Positions 24,325 through 36,600 of a stretch of DNA of 64,000 nt are shown here, piece by piece; the stretch's first letter is position 1; each line of letters starts with the position of its first letter. The stretch is from Arion vulgaris (lineage: Eukaryota; Mollusca; Gastropoda; Stylommatophora; Arionidae). The position numbers and the translations under genes were made by a program. Location of the stretch: NCBI GenBank assembly GCA_020796225.1, contig CM036767.1, positions 24,177,138 to 24,241,137 of the forward strand, written 5' to 3'. The notes under the pieces were generated by a model. That model was not told the origin of the DNA. It searched no databases and saw only the letters and a list, made by a program, of their open reading frames with translations.

Positions 24325-26094
24325 ATATATTTTACAAACGACACATACTTGTGCAAATAAAACATATATATATATACAAACGACACATACTTGTGCAAAT
24401 AAAACATATATATATATAACAAACGACACATACTTGTGCAAATAAAACATATATATATATAACAAACGACACATACTTGTGCAAATAAAACATATATATA
24501 TATAACAAACGACACATACTTGTGCAAATAAAACAAATAAAACAAATAAAACAAATATATATTTAACAAACGAGACATACTTGTGCAAATAAAACAAATA
24601 AAACAAATAAAACATATATATATATATAACAAACGACACATACTTGTGCAAATAAAACAAATAAAACAAATAAAACAAATAAAACAAATAAAACAAATAA
24701 ACAAATAATATATAACAAACGAGACATACTTGTGCAAATAAAACAAATAAAACACACATATATATATATATAACAAACGACACATACTTGTACAAATAAA
24801 ACAAATAAAACAAATATATATATATAACAAACGAGACATACTTGTGCAAATAAAACAAATAAAACACACATATATATATATATATAACAAACGACACATA
24901 CTTGTGCAAATAAAACAAATAAAACACACACATATATATATATATATAACAAACGACACATACTTGTACAAATAAAACAAATAAAACAAATATATATATA
25001 TAACAAACGACACATACTTGTGCAAATAAAACAAATAAAACAAATAAAACAAATAAAACATATATATATATAACAAACGAGACATACTTGTGCAAATAAA
25101 ACAAATAAAACACATATATATATATAACAAACGAGACATACTTGTGCAAATAAAACAAATAAAACACATATATATAACAAACGAGACATACTTGTACAAA
25201 TAAAACAAATAAAACAAATAAAACACATATATATATACAAACAGACATACTTGTACAAATAAAACAAATAAAACACATATATATAACAAACGAGACATAC
25301 TTGTGCAAATAAAACAAATAAAACACATATATATAACAAACGAGACATACTTGTGCAAATAAAACAAATAAAACACATATATATAACAAACTAGACATAC
25401 TTGTGCAAATAAAACAAATAAAACAAATAAAACAAATAAAACATATATATATATAACAAACGAGACATACTTGTACAAATAAAACAAATAAAACAAATAA
25501 AACACATATATATAACAAACGAGACATACGTGTACAAATAAAACAAATAAAAAACATATATATAACAAACGAGACATACTTGTACAAATAAAACAAATAA
25601 AACACATATATATAACAAACGAGACATACTTGTACAAATAAAACAAATAAAACACATATATATAACAAACGAGACATACTTGTTCAAATAAAACAAATAA
25701 AACACATATATATAACAAACGAGACATACTTGTGCAAATAAAACAAATAAAACACATATATATAACAAACGAGACATACTTGTACAAATAAAACAAATAA
25801 AACACATATATATAACAAACGAGACATACTTGTGCAAATAAAACAAATAAAACACATATATATAACAAACGAGACATACTTGTGCAAATAAAACAAATAA
25901 AACACATATATATAACAAACGAGACATACTTGTGCAAATAAAACAAATAAAACACATATATATAACAAACGAGACATACTTGTGCAAATAAAACAAATAA
26001 AACACATATATATAACAAACGAGACATACTTGTGCAAATAAAACAAATAAAACACATATATATAACAAACGAGACATACTTGTGCAAATAAAAC
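24325..26094. repeat. 50-bp minisatellite made of the exon C 5' splice junction, about 33 units
   Basis: In the kinase sense direction each unit reads GTTTTATTTGCACAA, the last five codons of exon C (VLFAQ), then the donor GTATGT, then CTCGTTTGTT and a TA-rich spacer. The first ten or so units next to the exon have an exact 50-base period; farther away the spacer varies (TA tracts, extra AAACAAAT blocks). Some units read GTACAA in place of GCACAA. The composition lacks stops, which creates long open frames of hydrophobic repeats that are not genes in their own right. Confidence 0.95.
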
Positions 26095-26202
26095 GGCTGC
26101 TTCGTCTTCCTTTAAAACGCCTCGTTTTTTTATATAATCCAGCAGATCTCCACAACTGGCATACTCCATCATGACACAAACAATATCTTCTGCTTGTACT
26201 AT
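26080..26202 (-). CDS. TSSK-like: TSSK-like kinase, coding exon C (hinge, helices D and E)
   Basis: The exon is 123 bases, 41 codons, phase 0 at both ends. The acceptor is CTTTCAG. It reads from the strand before the hinge (IVCVMMEYASCGDLLDYI) into helix E, ending VLFAQ. The donor directly after CAA is GTATGT at 26079-26074. The last 15 exon bases and this donor are the seed of the tandem array that fills the adjacent intron, so about 32 further copies of the same junction lie downstream in sense orientation. Reading straight past the donor stays open for more than 100 codons of hydrophobic repeat, so failure to splice here would not quickly meet a stop. Confidence 0.92.
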
Positions 26203-26289
26203 CTGAAAGGAAGTTTGTTCATCATCTTCACTACATGAAGAACAAAAACTGTATCAGCTTTCCAGGCCGTTGATACTCATTGCTGTTGT

Positions 26290-26470
26290 TAGCATTCTCT
26301 TCCCAATTGTTGACTCCTAGTATGTCTAGGTCTACTTCAATGTTTTTCTTCCTAGTTCTCTTGGCCTGTCTCATGGCCACTTCATCTTTTTTTATATGTT
26401 ATTGTATGCTCTCTGTTCTCTGCTATACATACTCTAGCCATCATCTTATATTAACTTTGATGATGATTGT
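26290..26470 (-). pseudogene. Possible LINE tail fragment
   Basis: The minus strand gives MRQAKRTRKKNIEVDLDILG then NNWEE, reminiscent of LINE C-terminal regions. Too short and broken to assign. Confidence 0.3.
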
Positions 26471-26479
26471 AATTAATAC

Positions 26480-26700
26480 TGACTTAAACAAATGTTAAAT
26501 ATCCTTATTGTTTCTCATTCTCCATTCTCTCCCTGTTTTCATCCTTTATGGGTCCAAAGATTCATCTGTTTTCATCCATTTGAAAAAGGAAAATTTGGAA
26601 AAAGGGGGTGTGACTCTTACCCCATCTTCATTGCGATAGGGAAGGGGGTAGGGACTAAATGGAAAATGTTGAGAACCACTGAGATAAACTGTAATAAAAA
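26480..26700 (-). mobile_element. Possible hAT-type terminus
   Basis: The minus strand from about 26687 reads CAGTGGTTCTCAACATTTTC, the usual start of many animal hAT transposons. The partner end and target duplication were not found. Confidence 0.4.
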
Positions 26701-26939
26701 TAGCTTGTGCTTCACCATTTCGTGCACTTTCCCTTTATTTGATGATCGGTGTTTTCTGTGGAAGTTAACAATGCATCATGAGCACAAATAGATTTTTAGT
26801 TTCAGTTTCGAATATCTTGATTGTACTCCCGACATGTCTATACGTGCTTCGATCTCCTTTGCAATATCTCCAATAGCGTCCAGCTATTAACCGTGCCAGT
26901 TCGATATTGATTGATTAGCATACTCATACGTCTGTTGTG

Positions 26940-27180
26940 CTACTATTTTCTGGCCACTCCAATCTTCAATCTAAGTTCCTGCAATTTAGCTATTGACGGA
27001 GATTGATTTAGATCAAAGTCGTCTTTGCAACTACACTCCATGAGGTCATTAAAAGTGTCAAATTTATTCATTGACCGATCCTCAGATATGATGGTAAATC
27101 CAGCCAGCATGTCCGCTCTTTCATTGTCGCCGACACCCACGTGACCAGGAACCAAGAATAATATAATTCTGATCATTGTT
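26940..27180 (-). pseudogene. LINE RNase H fragment (family b)
   Basis: The minus strand encodes IRIILFLVPGHVGVGDNERA then DMLAG and LQELRLKIGVARK, the last RNase H motif and the following tail. Truncated at both ends. Confidence 0.75.
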
Positions 27181-27282
27181 TGACCTCTGTATGGATTAAT
27201 TCCATTGTCTGCGTACCGAACGAATCTCCGCCCTCCCTACCACACTTAATGAATCACTCAGAAGGCACGCATGAGTATAGTC

Positions 27283-27495
27283 AGAGCCAACTATAAACTT
27301 ATGGGCATTCGGACTCTGGTAAGAATTATGGGAAATCAGACCCCAACTACACCACGTGACCTCGCATTACAGTATTGTTGTATATAGACGAATTAATTTA
27401 AAATCAACATAAAATGCTAAATCGAAGTTATATTATGCAACAAGTTAAGTTTAACAATAAGAAATATCAATATTATGAATATTTTTCACCAATGA
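27283..27495 (-). mobile_element. Dispersed repeat Z, copy 2
   Basis: Reverse complement of 56408-56750 without the 109-base insertion seen there. It holds a single copy of the sequence amplified in the 54-bp array. Ends near GGTGAAAAATATTCATAATA on one side and TATAGTTGGCTCTGACTATA on the other. Confidence 0.75.
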
Positions 27496-27689
27496 ATAAC
27501 CATCATCATCATCAACAGGTGCCGTCTCCATATTGAAGGTTGGCTGCAATGAACCTCTTTTACTCCAATTACTTTCAGTTTCGCAAATGCAATGCCAAAT
27601 CAATTTCTATAAAAATATTTTTAGACGCGCACTTCTTAAGAAAAGTATGGGAGGGGAGAGGAAAAAGGGGGGGGGAGGCAAGGGTTGGT

Positions 27690-30285
27690 TATTGGTTACT
27701 AAACTGACGTCATTGCACTCCGGGCAGACCCATAGATACTCAGTCTCCCCAACAGATATCGAAGAGTATGCATACTGATGGTTCCTGTGGCTCGCTGATT
27801 AAACACACCTCTCACTCTGCCTCTTAGGCATGAAGTTCGACTTGAAGAACAGGTAACTCCAAACTGCCTAAATCGCTTGATCGATTCAGCATAATTTTAG
27901 TGTCCTCACCCAACAGACAGTCGCGAAGAGACCGAAGAATATCCCTCTTATCCATCCTCAACTCCACAACAATCGATGCTGTTGATGCAAGCCTGTCCGC
28001 TCTCTCATTACCGTAAACACCCGCATGCCCAGGACAGTATATCCACGTAAACCGCTGGAGGTTAGAAACTTCTATAGACGACATCCACTCATACCGAAAC
28101 CTGCCCTTCTGGATCTTGTGAAGCATCGACTGAGAGTCAGATACAACAACTGCCCCAGTAAATGAAGTCCCAGAGATCCAATGGAGGGCAGCAGTAACGG
28201 CCTCAACCTCCATCCTCATACTAGAAGTAATTGTCCTGTATGCCCCACTTCGCTCTGCAAAACCCTACCATGCGCATTAGCCAAGAAACCCCAGCCGGAC
28301 TTCTCACCACGTTGAACCGACCCATCGGTATATACAACAACATCATCATCCCTTGCATTATCTTCTATCAGCTACTTAACTGCGAGATCAGCCTTCATGT
28401 TGCCACATATCTCCACATTCTCTTCCAAGAGTAATGATATCGTTGAGATAGTTCATCATGCTACCATCTGTTGGGATCCATTCTTCCCCTTTGGTAGGGT
28501 CGCAACCGTAGTCACCTGGCCAATTGTTCTCTCAGCCTGGGCCATCCACGACATGCCACTCTTGATTCTCGTGCCCTTAACATCATTAGTGTTCTTGTGT
28601 AGTGGATGTCTCTTATCCGAAGTAACCTGCATATATGCCTTGGTTTGGGCGATTGCATGACGGGAGCGTAGTGACAGAAGGTCACGCATATCTCTCATAT
28701 TCACAATGGGGTATCTCTAGTGCAGCCCAGAACTATACGCATACCTTCATTCTGAACCCGTTCGAGTCGTTCACACTGTGATCTTGATATCGTTAGAATT
28801 CCGAGTCCGTTATCTACCACTGACATAACCAGTCGATCGAACAAAAAGGAAAGTAGTCTCTGCTCAATGTGTGCGGCCACCATAACTTTGAGAGCCGCAA
28901 GACCACACTTGCAACGTTGTATCGTCTGTTCAATATGGTGTTTGAAAGATAGACTACGATCAAAGGTTATTTCAAGATAGCGCAGCCTGTCTCTGCGCTC
29001 GATGGTATGTTCATCAAAGATTACACGGGGTAGATCAGTCTGATCACGGGGTAGTCTGCTATTCGCCACAAATCCACTGGGGATTTCAAAGTATTGGCTA
29101 GTGAAGCAAAGAGTAGGTTATGGGAGACTTTCATAACATAAATCTGTGGTGACAAGTCTCTACATCAATTCTGGCAGTTTCATCGAAAATGAACAAGAGG
29201 AATACCAGCCAGTTTTTTCCTACTTTACGTGACTCGTCAGGAGCCGTCTTGACAACAGATACAGAAAAGGGGCAGGGGTTCTTTCATTGTTTATTGGAAC
29301 AGACAGAAAAAGTTGATAAAACTGACCGCCATAATATCATAAGTGCTCTTCGTGATATTGCTAGCTCTGGAGAACCTTACATTGACTTAATAACAAAGAA
29401 GGATGTTAATGCACTCAAGGCAAGCCACAGCACCGCTCTAGGACCTGATAGTGTCCAATATCATCACATCAAACAGCTGGACGAGACTGTTATTAATGCA
29501 GTTGTGATGGATTTTAATAAAAGTGTACAGAATGCTGTGGTACCCGAGGATTGGCTTCATAGTTATTTACGACCGCTCCACAAACATGGGAAAGATCCTA
29601 AATTGCTCAGCAGCTACCACATACTCACCTTGCAAAATGATATGGCAAATTACTAGAGAAGATAGTGGCCACAAAGGTAATGTGTCCCTTAGAGAATGAT
29701 CACATCCTCTCTGACACTTTGGGTAGCTACCGGTCAATGAAATGGACATGGGACAATGCTGGCACGTTTGCATATGATGTTTATGAAGGCTTCCAATCCA
29801 AGCAAGAGACTGTAGCTGTTGCCATCGACTTGGAGGATACTTATAACAAGGTGAATTTTTCAATAATGGTGCGCTCTTTGATTAAATGTGAAATTAATTC
29901 TTGGCTGATGAACTGGATAGCCGCTTCTTTAATGGAGAGAACCGTTGCACTCCGTTTAGGAACATGGGCATCGGATCCTGCAGGTATATGCCCGGGATTA
30001 CCCCAGGGTTCACCAGTGTTGTTTAATATTTACACAGCAAATGTAGCTAAAATTCAGCCAACCGGATTGGGTCGGACATTGACATTTGCAGATGATATCT
30101 TAATATATACGACTGGGTCAGATAGACAAGAGATGGTTGACGACATTCAGAAAACATTGCATATCATCTCGGGCTGGTGTAGAGAGTCTCGCTCTCAGGT
30201 CAATCCTGAAACGGCGTGTATGTTGTGGTGCTCGTTGAATAATCACATAGTCAGGGTGGGGGAGGTGTTGGAAATTGGTTAACTC
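27690..30285 (-). mobile_element. Family a LINE copy 2, with inverted 5' half (twin priming)
   Basis: The 3' half runs on the minus strand from about 29100 to 27690: RLPRDQTDLPRVIFDEHTIE, VMSVVDNGLGILTISRSQC, then RNase H with VVVSDSQSMLHK and YCPGHAGVYGNERADRLA. The 5' half is inverted, on the plus strand from about 29100 to 30285: RT fingers STALGPDSVQYHHIKQLDE, PEDWLHSYLRPLHKHGKDPK, LPQGSPVLFNIYTANV and FADDILIYTTGSD. The two halves would be adjacent in the source transcript where they meet the outer and inner breakpoints, as expected for twin-primed insertion. Stops and frameshifts show it is dead. Confidence 0.85.
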
Positions 30286-30754
30286 ATAAATATAGTCTTC
30301 AATATAAATGTATTTAGTGTTATGTTTGTCTGATCAGTTGTTTTATCTGTCATTTGACTATGTTTATTTTTTGTCATCTAGTATTTTCATGTATACAAAA
30401 CTAAACACATCAATCCTGAATAAAATAAGAACACAAAACAATAATTATCGATAGAGGTAAAACAAAAAATTGGGAAATCAAGTATATTTTCTATCACATA
30501 GAGAAATAATGCTTCGTTAAAAAGCATCACAGAACGAAATACTAATGGCAAACAAACAAGAGGAAGACGGAGGTGAATGTGAGAATGAGACATTAAGGGA
30601 TGGACACAAAATGTTTGGCAGAATATACCACCGTTATGAAAGACAGAGCAAGTTGTAGCTCCATTACAGTCCACCCTTCGATAAGGAGGGATGCCTAATT
30701 CTGAACATTTACAGAGTATCGTACCACTAATTATTATTTCAATAAATCGGTTAC
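30286..30754. other. Intron B-C flank
   Basis: AT-rich sequence between the LINE and exon B. No feature recognised beyond the exon donor. Confidence 0.5.
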
Positions 30755-30862
30755 CTCGTACACTCTGATTATGTTTCGATGATTCAAAGACAACATTACA
30801 GACAACTCCCTGGGAAGAAACTTGTTGAGAAACTCTTTTGCGGCTCGACGTCGTGTAACAAT
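30755..30862 (-). CDS. TSSK-like: TSSK-like kinase, coding exon B (helix C)
   Basis: The exon is 108 bases, 36 codons, phase 0 at both ends. The acceptor is ATATTCAG and the donor GTAACC follows TACGAG. It encodes a basic start (IVTRRRAAKEF) and then FLNKFLPREL, whose glutamate is expected to salt-bridge the ATP-binding lysine of exon A. NHRNIIRVYE follows, the usual strand before the hinge. It sits 470 bases beyond the end of a rearranged LINE copy and about 350 bases from a Tc1 element, so it is a small coding island among repeats. Confidence 0.92.
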
Positions 30863-30949
30863 CTGAATATGAAACCAGATTTTAAAAAGAGAACAGAAAA
30901 AGAAGAACATTAAACCATATATTTTTTACTGAATAAAACCAAATGTACT

Positions 30950-31090
30950 TCTACTCTTGTAGCGGGGAGTGTGTAGACCATGGGTTACCAAAGTGGGCGG
31001 TACTGCCCCCCAGTGGGCGCCGAAGCCTTCCAAGGGGCGTTAGTGGGTTCAGAAGCATTTGTGGGGGAGTTTTTAAAAGTGATTTTGGAA
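30950..31090 (+). mobile_element. Possible hAT-like element end
   Basis: GTTACCAAAGTGGGCGGTAC, GCCCCCCAGTGGGCG and AAGGGGCGTT resemble the GC-rich ends of non-autonomous hAT elements. No partner end located. Confidence 0.35.
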
Positions 31091-31213
31091 ATGAATAATA
31101 ATTAAAAATTTGAATTCTGCATTTAGATTCATCTTATGCCCATCTCACACGATCGATTTATTCATCAATATTCTATTTCATGTATATAATCATTTGAAAA
31201 TTGACCATGTCTA

Positions 31214-32738
31214 CTGAAGCACATTAAAAACGCACCACTATGATAAATACTGTTGCTGAGAGGGTGAGCAAAAAAAGTGTGGGAATGTATTTTCCCCTTG
31301 TTTGTCATGAGGTAGAGAGCGAATGGCTACTGGAATTGAAAGTGAATTTTCAAACTCACGGGTTTGTGTACAGATTACAAGAAAACAATGAAAGTTACAC
31401 GTGCAACACGATTCCCAACAGCTAAGGACCTTGAAAGTGTGTAGGTGGTGTGGCAGTATACTCGATATAAAAAGGCCGTTGAGACAAAACACCCGGTACA
31501 TGTGCTTAAAATGCCACGACTATCGGAAAATGACCGCCAACGAGCTATTGGTATGTTGTCTACCTGAATGAGCTCGAGGGCCATTGCCAGAAGGATGAAT
31601 TGCCACCACAGCACTATTGTACGTCTCATTGAACGTTACGGAGCCACTGGCAGTGCCCGGGATAGACGTCGGAGTGGGCAACCACGAGTTACTACCCCTG
31701 CGCAAGATCGCCATATTGTGCTCAGTCACCCAAGGAATCGTTCTCTCCCGGCAAGTCGAACAGCAACAGCAATAGTGGGTAGACGTGGGCAAGTCTCTTG
31801 AATGACAGTCATACGACGACTCAGAGATACAGGCCTTACTGCAAGACGACCTTATGTTGGGCCAAACTTGACTCACAGACATCGTCAGCAGCGACTGCAA
31901 TGGCCAGAACAACATGTCAGATGGACTAGACTGCAGTGAAATGCTGTCCTATTCACAGACGAGAGCAGATTCAACCTATCCTTTGCTGATGGACGTGTGC
32001 GGATTTGGCGACGGTGTGGAGCGCACTTTGCAGATTGCTGTGTTCGTCAACACAACCGATTTGGAGGTGGTAGTATTCACATTTGGGGAGGATTCAGTTT
32101 TCACCATCGCTTGCCTCGTCACGTCTTCCGTGCAAATGTTAATGCTGTGACATATCGAGATGAGGTTCTGGTTGCTCCTGCGTTCAGAAATTATCCAGAC
32201 TTGCAGCTTCTCCAGCAGGATAACGCACGTGCGCACACCGCACGCTTAACGCAGCAATATCTACAGCAGCAGAACATTGTGACAACTGATTGGCCTGCCC
32301 TATCACCAGACATGTACCCTATTGAACATCTTTGGGACGAGCTTGGACGCAGAGTCTACAGGCACGCCCCGGCAGCTAATCTGTAACAGCTGGAAGATGC
32401 TCTTACACGTGAATGGGACTTGATTCCACATAATTTCCTTCACAGACTTGTGCATTCAATGAGGAGCTGCTGCCAAGCTTGTTTGCAAGCACGCGATGAA
32501 CATACCAGATACTGAGGATAGTGTGAATGATTTTTTTAATTGGTTGCATTTGTGGTGTTCTTCCTTGCCTGCACAAAATGCAATTAATTTCATAACAATC
32601 AAATGTACAAATTAATTACCATCATGCATTGAAAGGAAAATGAATAAGAATTCCAAATATGTAAGCTTGTAAACACATATTTACATTTCACACTCTGTTC
32701 CTGGATTATACAGGTGGTGCGTTATTAATGTGCTTCAG
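31214..32738 (+). mobile_element. Tc1-like DNA transposon, complete but decayed
   Basis: Terminal inverted repeats of 25 bases (CTGAAGCACATTAA then ACGCACCAC) at 31214-31238 and 32714-32738 differ at one base and are flanked by TA on both sides, the Tc1/mariner target duplication. Between them lies a Tc1 transposase with MPRLSENDRQRAIGML and RAIARRMNCHHSTIVRLIER (paired-like DNA-binding half), TDESRF (first catalytic Asp), LQQDNARAHTA (second) and SPDMYPIEHLWDELG (Glu). Stops near 31567, 31799, 31937 and 32384 inactivate it. It sits in intron A-B. Confidence 0.95.
31511..32515 (+). pseudogene. Tc1-family transposase pseudogene
   Basis: The reading frame would start at ATG 31511 and run to about 32515. 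It carries a helix-turn-helix region, then the DDE triad spaced as in Tc1-like transposases. It is interrupted by at least three in-frame stops and small shifts, so no full product can be made from it. Confidence 0.9.
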
Positions 32739-32788
32739 TATATGACATAAATATATAACAATTTTCTATGCCAAAGTGAAAATAGAGC

Positions 32789-32826
<38 letters not shown>
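32789..32826. repeat. TA microsatellite
   Basis: Uninterrupted TA dinucleotides, about 19 copies, directly before the 56-bp array. Confidence 0.97.
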
Positions 32827-32828
<2 letters not shown>

Positions 32829-32833
32829 GGAGG

Positions 32834-33646
32834 GAGGGGGCGTTGGCAAACTGTTATAATGAAGAAAGGGGACGTTACAAAGTTGATGTCGTGCAAAGTT
32901 GGCAAACTGTTATAATGAAGAAAGGGGACGTTACAAAGTTGATGTCGTGCAAAGTTGGCAAACTGTTATAATGAAGAAAGGGGACGTTACAAAGTTGATG
33001 TCGTGCAAAGTTGGCAAACTGTTATAATGAAGAAAGGGGACGTTACAAAGTTGATGTCGTGCAAAGTTGGCAAACTGTTATAATGAAGAAAGGGGACGTT
33101 ACAAAGTTGATGTCGTGCAAAGTTGATGTCGTGCAAAGTTGATGTCGTGCAAAGTTGATGTCGTGCAAAGTTGATGTCGTGCAAAGTTGATGTCGTGCAA
33201 AGTTGATGTCGTGCAAAGTTGATGTCGTGCAAAGTTGATGTCGTGCAAAGTTGATGTCGTGCAAAGTTGATGTCGTGCAAAGTTGATGTCGTGCAAAGTT
33301 GATGTCGTGCAAAGTTGATGTGGGCAAGTTGATGTCGTGCAAAGTTGATGTCGTGCAAAGTTGGCAAACTGTTATAATGAAGAAAGGAGACGTTACAAAG
33401 TTGATGTCGTGCAAAGTTGGCAAACTGTTATAATGAAGAAAGGGGACGTTACAAAGTTGATGTCGTGCAAAGTTGGCAAACTGTTATAATGAAGAAAGGG
33501 GACGTTACAAAGTTGATGTCGTGCAAAGTTGGCAAACTGTTATAATGAAGAAAGGGGACGTTACAAAGTTGATGTCGTGCAAAGTTGGCAAACTGTTATA
33601 ATGAAGAAAGGGGACGTTACAAAGTTGATGTCGTGCAAAGTTGGCG
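32834..33646. repeat. Nested minisatellite: 56-bp array with a 16-bp sub-array inside
   Basis: Outer units of 56 bases (GGCAAACTGTTATAATGAAG, then AAAGGGGACGTTAC, then AAAGTTGATGTCGTGC and AAAGTT) occur about five times on each side. In the middle, about 33112-33365, only the 16-base part AAAGTTGATGTCGTGC is repeated about 15 times, with one damaged unit (GATGTGGGCAAGTT) near 33320. Confidence 0.95.
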
Positions 33647-33696
33647 GTGGGGCCCGAAAATGTGGGAATCTATGGTTAGACATTAGACAATAGCAC

Positions 33697-36600
33697 TTCT
33701 TGCTATTCACGAAAGACTTACATGAGTTCATGCTTTTTGTGTACATGAGAGAAATCTTGCTATTCACGAAAGACTTACATGAGTTCATGCTTTTTGTGTA
33801 CATGAGAGAAATCTTGCTATTCACGAAAGACTTACATGAGTTCATGCTTTTTGTGTACATGAGAGAAATCTTGCTATTCACGAAAGACTTACATGAGTTC
33901 ATGCTTTTTGTGTACATGAGAGAAATCTTGCTATTCACGAAAGACTTACATGAGTTCATGCTTTTTGTGTACATGAGAGAAATCTTGCTATTCACGAAAG
34001 ACTTACATGAGTTCATGCTTTTTGTGTACATGAGAGAAATCTTGCTATTCACGAAAGACTTACATGAGTTCATGCTTTTTGTGTACATGAGAGAAATCTT
34101 GCTATTCACGAAAGACTTACATGAGTTCATGCTTTTGTATACATGAGAGAAATCTTGCTATTCACGAAAGACTTACATGAGTTCATGCTTTTCGTGTACA
34201 TGAGAGAAATCTTGCTATTCACGAAAGACTTACATGAGTTCATGCTTTTTGTGTACATGAGAGAAATCTTGCTATTCACGAAAGACTTACATGAGTTCAT
34301 GCTTTTCGTGTACATGAGAGAAATCTTGCTATTCACGAAAGACTTACATGAGTTCATGCTTTTTGTGTACATGAGAGAAATCTTGCTATTCACGAAAGAC
34401 TTACATGAGTTCATGCTTTTTGTGTACATGAGAGAAATCTTGCTATTCACGAAAGACTTACATGAGTTCATGCTTTTCGTGTACATGAGAGAAATCTTGC
34501 TATTCACGAAAGACTTACATGAGTTCATGCTTTTTGTGTACATGAGAGAAATCTTGCTATTCACGAAAGACTTACATGAGTTCATGCTTTTTGTGTACAT
34601 GAGAGAAATCTTGCTATTCACGAAAGACTTACATGAGTTCATGCTTTTTGTGTACATGAGAGAAATCTTGCTATTCACGAAAGACTTACATGAGTTCATG
34701 CTTTTTGTGTACATGAGAGAAATCTTGCTATTCACGAAAGACTTACATGAGTTCATGCTTTTTGTGTACATGAGAGAAATCTTGCTATTCACGAAAGACT
34801 TACATGAGTTCATGCTTTTTGTGTACATGAGAGAAATCTTGCTATTCACGAAAGACTTACATGAGTTCATGCTTTTTGTGTACATGAGAGAAATCTTGCT
34901 ATTCACGAAAGACTTACATGAGTTCATGCTTTTTGTGTACATGAGAGAAATCTTGCTATTCACGAAAGACTTACATGAGTTCATGCTTTTTGTGTACATG
35001 AGAGAAATCTTGCTATTCACGAAAGACTTACATGAGTTCATGCTTTTTGTGTACATGAGAGAAATCTTGCTATTCACGAAAGACTTACATGAGTTCATGC
35101 TTTTTGTGTACATGAGAGAAATCTTGCTATTCACGAAAGACTTACATGAGTTCATGCTTTTTGTGTACATGAGAGAAATCTTGCTATTCACGAAAGACTT
35201 ACATGAGTTCATGCTTTTTGTGTACATGAGAGAAATCTTGCTATTCACGAAAGACTTACATGAGTTCATGCTTTCGTGTACATGAGAGAAATCTTGCTAT
35301 TCACGAAAGACTTACATGAGTTCATGCTTTTTGTGTACATGAGAGAAATCTTGCTATTCACGAAAGACTTACATGAGTTCATGCTTTTTGTGTACATGAG
35401 AGAAATCTTGCTATTCACGAAAGACTTACATGAGTTCATGCTTTTCGTGTACATGAGAGAAATCTTGCTATTCACGAAAGACTTACATGAGTTCATGCTT
35501 TTCGTGTACATGAGAGAAATCTTGCTATTCACGAAAGACTTACATGAGTTCATGCTTTTCGTGTACATGAGAGAAATCTTGCTATTCACGAAAGACTTAC
35601 ATGAGTTCATGCTTTTCGTGTACATGAGAGAAATCTTGCTATTCACGAAAGACTTACATGAGTTCATGCTTTTCGTGTACATGAGAGAAATCTTGCTATT
35701 CACGAAAGACTTACATGAGTTCATGCTTTCGTGTACATGAGAGAAATCTTGCTATTCACGAAAGACTTACATGAGTTCATGCTTTCGTGTACATGAGAGA
35801 AATCTTGCTATTCACGAAAGACTTACATGAGTTCATGCTTTTTGTGTACATGAGAGAAATCTTGCTATTCACGAAAGACTTACATGAGTTCATGCTTTTT
35901 GTGTACATGAGAGAAATCTTGCTATTCACGAAAGACTTACATGAGTTCATGCTTTTTGTGTACATGAGAGAAATCTTGCTATTCACGAAAGACTTACATG
36001 AGTTCATGCTTTTTGTGTACATGAGAGAAATCTTGCTATTCACGAAAGACTTACATGAGTTCATGCTTTTTGTGTACATGAGAGAAATCTTGCTATTCAC
36101 GAAAGACTTACATGAGTTCATGCTTTTTGTGTACATGAGAGAAATCTTGCTATTCACGAAAGACTTACATGAGTTCATGCTTTTTGTGTACATGAGAGAA
36201 ATCTTGCTATTCACGAAAGACTTACATGAGTTCATGCTTTTTGTGTACATGAGAGAAATCTTGCTATTCACGAAAGACTTACATGAGTTCATGCTTTTTG
36301 TGTACATGAGAGAAATCTTGCTATTCACGAAAGACTTACATGAGTTCATGCTTTCGTACATGAGAGAAATCTTGCTATTCACGAAAGACTTACATGAGTT
36401 CATGCTTTTTGTGTACATGAGAGAAATCTTGCTATTCACGAAAGACTTACATGAGTTCATGCTTTTTGTGTACATGAGAGAAATCTTGCTATTCACGAAA
36501 GACTTACATGAGTTCATGCTTTTTGTGTACATGAGAGAAATCTTGCTATTCACGAAAGACTTACATGAGTTCATGCTTTTCGTGTACATGAGAGAAATCT

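Noticed and set aside
24243..26179. 614-codon frame rich in Tyr, Phe, Cys and Val resembling a membrane protein
   Set aside because: Product of a TA-rich 50-base array without stop codons; open in all three minus-strand frames. Only the exon C part is coding.
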